Part shown: one piece after another, positions 56,604 to 62,423 of the stretch
How positions within the stretch are numbered: the stretch's first letter is position 1
Layout of the letters: every line of letters begins with the position of its first letter
NCBI GenBank assembly: GCA_002633005.1
Contig: NMRA01000064.1
Span: forward strand, 1,047,997-1,110,419
Source of the DNA: Phoronis australis
Lineage: Eukaryota > Phoronida > Phoronidae
Direction of reading: 5' to 3'
Length of the DNA: 62,423 nucleotides
Made by a program: the position numbers and the translations under genes
Notes under the pieces: model-generated
What the model saw: only the letters and a program-made list of their open reading frames with translations
What the model was told of the DNA's origin: nothing
The model's database searches: none

Positions 56604-58381
56604 ATGTCGCAGAGTAGTCCATTGAACAAAGTATTTCTGATGCCATTTTCAGACTTACAGACTTTTTTACTTGCATACCAATTACTGCCAAGTAAAACAG
56701 TAATAGGACCGACATATAAATATGACACCCACGAGCCGTTTGCATTTCGTAAATCACTTTCCTTACCATTGGCAAACGGAGAAAAGAAACGGAGACAAGT
56801 GACTTCCTTGTCGCACATCCATCAGTTACGTAACCGCTCGTATTCAACAAGAGACGTTACATTCATACATACTGTTCTGAATGTTATACATTTTAACACG
56901 TATTCTGAAACATGCCATTATAATCTTAATACCCTGTCATCTGACACAATCGAACTCTTTCCAAGAGGCGACAAAAAGACAGCAGAAGTGGTCCAAAGAT
57001 ATTTGTTACAAGCATATGACTTCCTAAAACTCCGCAGATGGTAATGTAGTACCCTCAATTCTAAAATGTCTTGGTCTGTTTACGTCAACTTTTAGCCTAT
57101 TGACATTGGCAAGACGTTTCGATCGGTCATTTCTCCTGCCATTACCAGGTGTTACAGCGTATACGGTACATGTTGGGCTCCTCACTCTCGACAATTGGCC
57201 ATTATGACTCCAATGTAACTTCATTGGGAATTTGCTTAATACTTTTGTCTTCCTTATTGATATGGAGGGCTTGCCAGTTGTCGGGTTGGCTGTTTCAGTG
57301 CTAGGACTGTCGGTTAGTCGGATACATCGAGTAGTAGCCACCTGTACAGTTGCTTAGGGCGGTGGACCAACACATTGTATTTTGCATTGCTAATTCCAGT
57401 GTTGTTAAGATCTGTTTCCATTAATGTCCACCTGTAAAGTGATGAAAAATATCTCAATGAAATTTTATCTTCGTTTTCTCAAATTATTTTGAAACAGACA
57501 TAGAAATAATAAGCATTCAATCCGTGTGCAATTTTCAAGAAGAATGCAGATTTCTCTGACCGCTAGGACTCACAAATCGCCCGTTTCCTTTATAATCGAT
57601 TTTAGACTTACTTGGGGGTATTTTACAGGAAATGCCATCGCTCACCTGTCACTGTTCTTAGGATTGCCCTCATCTGAAGAGTGTTCTAACATATGATATT
57701 TCGCCAGACCCCACGGAGGAGATTCCACAGTGATATTTTGTTGAGCAATCCTAAAAATATAATAACGTCAGATTGTAACCTGTTAAGGCCATCGTTGATT
57801 GATGCTCAGGAAAAGTGCATTTAGAACGCGTATGTATACCTTGGCGCAGTTCCACTCGTTGAGACCATTTTCTATATCAAGTGTTTCTCTAAAGGCGCCA
57901 GGGTTATCACTGCTTTGCTCAAGTGAAAAATTGAAATTTGACCGCCCAAATAACGGGTATGCCGCCTTTGCACCACTGAAATTCTGAAATTCATGACCGC
58001 ACATTTAAAGCCTGAATCTCTATCCTTTGACAACGTGGTTCGTTGTTATGCAATGCAAACGATTCTCTCTCACCCGGTGTGTTTATAACACCGTCGAGAC
58101 ATGGCTCACACCAAAAGTAATCAAAGAGGGTTGATCAAAGATGTTGCTTGTCTATGAAAACAATGACTCCGGCTTACCTTATTTTTAATAACTTAGCCCT
58201 TAGGTCTATAGCACATGCCGTAAAGTGTAGAATGAATACCATAGAAAAATGAAATTGATCCATTGTTTTCAGGCAACTGCACAAATCAAAATATGGAAAT
58301 CCACCGCTTTTGGAGGAGTTCGATAGTCCTTCCAAACAGTGGTCGGTTCACTTCTGCATCCGCCGGTTCTTATTAGTCGCG
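56604..58381 (+). CDS. Unrecognised spliced gene, partial
   Basis: I do not recognise this gene. Exon 56604-57040 (frame open from 56544, so the ATG at 56604 is provisional) ends at a donor (GATG|GTAATG) in phase 2. Exon 58273-58381 has a good acceptor (TTTTCAG) and donor (GCG|GTGAGA) and continues the frame in the right phase, giving LKLRRW|QLHKSKYGNPPLLE. About 182 residues are visible. The sequence is soluble-looking, with a basic patch GEKKRRQ and a later VHFCIRRFLLVA. There is no signal peptide. Further exons should lie to the right but none was found. Its intron contains the last two exons of the antisense galactosyltransferase. A 146-codon frame plus phase-matched splicing argues against chance, but a transposon origin cannot be excluded. 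Confidence 0.42.
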
Positions 58382-60550
58382 GTGAGAAAAGGTGCGAGTC
58401 CACGTTTGGTAGTAAGTTACTATGATACTACGATTTTGGCCTAGTTAAACAGATGTTAACAACGATTTTCTCATAAAGCTCTTTATAAAACAAAATAAAT
58501 ATAGATTATTACATGGCGAAGTCGTTATCCCCCGTTATCTAGAGCCCGAATGGATTTTGGAAAATTATAGCCCGAGGGGCGTCAGCCCCGCGGATGATAA
58601 TTCGCCCTGGTTCAAATACTTTTGCATATCACGAATCTCGATATAATAACCACTGGTACGGTACGTTGTATAACCTATATGTATAACCCTCTTCAACCTC
58701 AAAAGGATTGGGTCAAAGTTTGACCACCCACTGGCACTAGAAAGCCTAAACCCATGAGCGTCATCTACGCCTTGAACACTTTACACAAAAGACGATCAAG
58801 AAGCGCAATATACATGTACGCGTGCCGTGAGACAGCGAGTGAGTGCTTTCACTTGTATCACACAAGTGAGACACCAGCAGCCGATTTTATAAAATGGTTT
58901 AAAGTAAAATATGGTTTAAACTGGCTTTAGACTAGATTGTAAGATAATCTGCATTACATAAAGGCGGTTTAACTTTTAGACCAGTGGTCAAGTAAAACCT
59001 GGTTTAACTCCAGTTTAGACCTGTTCTAAGTCATTTTTCACTTCACCAACGAGGTCTATTTTCCTAAGACCTGTTTTAAGAACTTAAACCAGGTTTAATT
59101 TAAGACTTGGTCAGACCCAGGTTCAATGCAAGTACTTAAATATCAGATGGCAGACTTTCACGATATAGGTGCAACCACGAAGAGATAACCAGGTTATCTT
59201 TTCCTGGTGCAACTGAATGATGCGGCGGTGTACATTTACGACCCAGTTTTAGAGCGAGAACGGACTATTTTAAGTTTTCAGTTTTAGAACGACAAAAGCT
59301 GAAATGTGGCAGGGGCAGATCCAGAATTTTTAAAGGGAGTGGGTCAGATGAAGGATTTTTTAAAAGGGAGTGTAAGTCAACAATTTAAAAATTGTAGATT
59401 TGATATCACTAAAACCAAGGAAAAATGGTGGCTCCGGACCCCTGGACCCTCCTCTGCCTAGACCAGTACGTGTTGCAGGGTGTCCTTCGGATTCCTCAGA
59501 ATACGACTAGTCGTCATCATTGTAAGCGCTACGGGGTTGACTGAAGGCGGCATTTTCTGATACTTCAGATTGAGTTCCACCTCGATTGGTCCCCGATTTA
59601 AGGTTGACGAGAAGGGGTCCTTCCCCCCTCCCCGTTTGGCCGCAAAAACGAACACTAAAATGACACGAAAATAACTGAATTTGGGCATTTGTTGCAGCCA
59701 ATCGTGATCATGTGCTTTAATGTGTGTAGGTGTGTGGGCATCATCATATCCTATATCTGGCACTGGGTCCCTCACCGTTTTTCTTCGCAATTTTTCAGTG
59801 ATTAAATTTTCTTTCTGGTCTTCATTTTCTAGTGATACCCTTCAATTGTTTGCCACTGCATTTCTCTGATTTTGGAAACTGTGCAGCCAGTCTGGGCCAA
59901 TATCTCTCCAAGTCTGCTGCTAACGTTGACTTGATTTGGCACCAGTTTTTGTGTGGGTGTTTTCTATAACATTGACTTTTTCTCTGATCAGTTCTGGCAG
60001 GGATTATTTTTCCTCATGAGAAAAGCTTTTAGACCTTTTTTGCAAATGTCTGCACTGATACTGCTGTGTGCCACTGTATACCCACGTGATCAAGGTTTAG
60101 TTGAAACACTACTATAGTTTCTTTTTCGGGTTAATCCAGATCGACGCAGTAGGGTGGCTTGGGTATTTTAAACCTGGTTTTACTAAACCCGCTGCCTGGT
60201 CTAACAAAACCAGGCTTTCAGACTTTTGAACCACGTTGGTGAAATGCAAGTTGGGTCTAAAACTGGATCAGGTTTAGGAAGACCAGGTTTAAGTCTTCTG
60301 TTAAACCACCTTGATGAAATCGGCTGCAGGGGACAGGGCGAGGATTGGTTGAAATAATTCACTATCTTTTGAACTATCATATTTCATGAGTTCATTTTAG
60401 ACACGAAATACATCCTTAATAACTAACCTTCTATACATGTTGTCGTCCTCGCCACCCCAGCCCCACATTGAGTTAGGAAATCCATTCACTCGTGTGTACG
60501 TTTCTTTGCTGAATACTGTTACCCCGCCTATAAAGGCATCCCAGATTGGC
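57314..60550 (-). CDS. Beta-1,4-galactosyltransferase, 3' part
   Basis: Three terminal exons are inferred on the minus strand: 60550-60428, 57750-57646 and 57431-57314 (stop included), with matching phases. They encode about 115 C-terminal residues. The family transfers galactose from UDP-Gal to GlcNAc or related acceptors in the Golgi. The window shows GGVTVFSKETYTRVNGFPN and then WGWGGEDDNMYRR, the donor/acceptor-binding signature. It also shows MLEHSSDEGNP, in which Met and His are in the spacing of the metal ligands of B4GALT1, and a C-terminus of the usual form (NAKYNVLVHRPKQLYRWLLL). The upstream exons, including the membrane anchor and the DVD motif, were not found and should lie beyond 62423. 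Which paralogue it is cannot be decided. Element copy C lies in the 2.7 kb intron. Confidence 0.85.
58878..60326 (-). mobile_element. DNA element copy C (Myb/SANT-like relic)
   Basis: The ends are CAGCCGATTTTATAAAATGG and CTTGATGAAATCGGCTG, flanked on both sides by CAG (58875-58877, 60327-60329), a likely 3-bp duplication. It shares the interior of copies A and B, with AAACCAGG/CCTGGTTT subterminal repeats and a decayed minus-strand frame. It lacks both nested MITEs of copy B. It lies in the galactosyltransferase intron. Confidence 0.7.
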
Positions 60551-62423
60551 CTGGAAAATGTTGGAGAAGAATGAGCGCTTGTTATGAAACACTTCAAAAG
60601 TAGGGAGCAGGCGCATGCTTGAGCATAGTCGTTAACTTGAGAGTTTGCAGTAATAAGATACATAGCAAAAATGTTATGATACGACTTTGCGAAGCGTACT
60701 ACATCTAAAAGGGGTGACTTTCTGGCTATCGTTACCGCCTATTATGTACCCTTTTCAGCCACCTGGAATAATTTTCTTTTTAATTGCCCGCTTTAGCCGG
60801 CGTGGTCCGGGGAGCAAAAAGTGGAGGGGGTGTACAGGTATAAAGAAAATAATAAAAAGTTCGCTAACCACAATTTCGCTGTACCCATTAGTTGCAATAG
60901 CTGGTTACGGTCATAGAACATTGTCAAATAAACCACTGGTACTCGGGTGTTTAACAGAGCCAAGCCAGTGTACTCTTTCATATAGGACTGTCGCTGTTTT
61001 CTTTTGATATGCAGCTTGGGAGTAGTGCACACGCGTGAGTTGTCGCGAACATAGCTCCAGAAACAAGTAAAAACTACTTTACTGAAAGTAAGAACCTGAC
61101 CATCGTTTGGCGATTAATAAGCCTAGGGTTGCAAATTTCACGTTAGCTGTCTACTGCAATAAAAAGCGAGATGCACATTTCCAAGTCACGATCGTGTGCG
61201 GGACCGTTTGCGCTAACAACGGGACCGACCAGTGCTGCAGTGCGATATCAGGGATAAATTGTTGTGGATATTTAATAATAAGGACATCTTACGTGAAAAA
61301 TAAGTATTTTTCCACCACAAGTTTGGTAAGTTGATACTTTTAAAAAATACTAGAAAACACCACTGTAGGGTTTTATCCCGTGGTCCTAAAGTTTCTTCGG
61401 CGCATCCGGAAATTTGCAAAATAGCCGAGAATGTTAGCCAATAAAACGAGTCAAAGATCGATTCTGCATTAGCCCATGTTCACCCGACATGATTACAAGA
61501 CATCGGAAGGGCTGTTCTCGGTTAGTGTTCGTTTGAACGTGATTTGGCAAAAACAAAAATAATAGTTGGATCGGATTAACACGAGTTGCCAGGTATCTAC
61601 CAAAAAGTGTAAAAACTCAGGTCGCATTCGTTGGAAATTACAGGTCGCATTTTGCTGCTTGGTACAAGCTGCAAAAAATCTCAGCTCGCATTTCCAAATT
61701 TCAGGTCGCAAATGCAACCTGCAACTTGTTATTTCGATCCCTGTAATTCGAATTAAAGATCAGGTATGAAAGTAAATGGCAACATAATTTATGGAAACAC
61801 AAGCAGGACGCGAAAACTAAACCACTAGTGGACTCTAAAATATAAAATCAAATGCGGTCAAAGTGCGACGAAGTAATTTCTGTTCTCCTTAATTTTCTAG
61901 TATGGAACAGATTTCGGGAGCACTCAATACTGTTGCCGAACATAGGAATACAATGCGAACTAGTGTCTGTTTAGATTGATTAGACAACAATATGACTATG
62001 AATGACGGTTGCCGTGTTTAAGGCTGTGGAACCTATGAATGGGCTCAAAGGAATAGTGAAGTGGGTATACCACTGATAATGCGGCTCTATATGCGATTGT
62101 TTCAGTGAAATATGATCAAAAACACACAGTAGAGAATTTGATGCGGTGCTACATAAACGTGTGCCTTGCAATGGATTTCCGCCATGTTGGATTTGGGCTT
62201 CTGGGACTTTTCAAATGTGAATATGGTAGGCGTGGCCTGGCTACGTTTGTCGGAACAATCCACTGGCGGTGTGAGTAAGCAAATGAGGCAAGGATACTGT
62301 TTAGTTTCACGGGCGGTCTCACCAGCAATTAATTACATGAAAGCGCCCCAGGGTTGCGTTCGGTAACCGCTAAAAGCAAAATCACGATTTTTTGTTGTGT
62401 GGAACTCGCGACCTTAATTGTGT
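60551..62423. other. Right edge, presumed galactosyltransferase intron
   Basis: No exon is recognised. The galactosyltransferase frame requires upstream exons on the minus strand, so this is likely intronic. Around 61610-61730 the words CAGGTCGCATT and TCAGCTCGCATT recur every few tens of bases, a short degenerate repeat. Nothing else is identifiable. Confidence 0.4.

Noticed and set aside
56552-56850. Minus-strand frames of 83-88 codons
   Set aside because: They are opposite to the plus-strand exon, have no domain, and lie past the galactosyltransferase stop codon, so they are at most its 3' UTR.
57783-58004. Minus-strand frame SGAKAAYPLF...NEWNCAK as a galactosyltransferase exon
   Set aside because: It looked plausible, but its phase fits neither neighbouring exon, while 57750-57646 joins both sides in phase and carries the MLEHSSDEGNP block.

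Overview
This is nuclear DNA from a multicellular animal. It is AT-rich, the genes have many introns with GT-AG borders, and the gaps between and inside genes are packed with decayed transposable elements. A marine invertebrate (hemichordate, cephalochordate, echinoderm or similar) is my best guess from the element types and the gene families. This is an inference, and no species can be read from the window. There is an assembly gap of Ns at 23484-23992. || Layout, left to right. (1) 2442-4139, plus: a two-exon four-membrane-span protein of the MS4A/CD20-like kind with long Ser/Thr-rich tails. (2) 7637-21023, plus: a complete seven-exon ENPP6-like choline-phosphodiesterase gene whose introns are swollen by transposons, including Penelope-like retroelement remnants with hammerhead-ribozyme-like motifs. 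(3) 21024-28201: a gene-poor stretch with repeats and the N gap. (4) 28202-28471, minus: SMDT1/EMRE, the small essential subunit of the mitochondrial calcium uniporter. It stands head to head, about 225 bp away, with (5) UBE2O, 28697-47869, plus. This large E2/E3 hybrid ubiquitin-conjugating enzyme is reconstructed here in 19 exons with a continuous reading frame. (6) 48955-50385: a 44-bp tandem array and a LINE reverse-transcriptase relic. (7) 52382-60326: two copies of a 1.4-1.9 kb DNA element (a third sits in the ENPP6 gene), other MITEs, and two interleaved antisense genes. One is the 3' half of a beta-1,4-galactosyltransferase (minus, 57314-60550, continuing beyond the right edge). The other is an unrecognised spliced gene on the plus strand (56604-58381 and probably onward). 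|| The genes do not form an operon or an obvious pathway. The only arrangement that suggests shared control is the short divergent promoter between EMRE and UBE2O. || The most unusual sequence features are: a five-fold tandem amplification of a 52-bp unit that contains the 5' splice site of UBE2O exon 4; a GC-AG intron in UBE2O; hammerhead-like ribozyme motifs at several Penelope-like ends, one of which has grown a 54-bp minisatellite; and three copies of a Myb/SANT-like-derived element that can be ordered by a nested insertion and its empty site. Exon coordinates were worked out by eye from splice consensus, reading phase and family similarity. No alignment was run.
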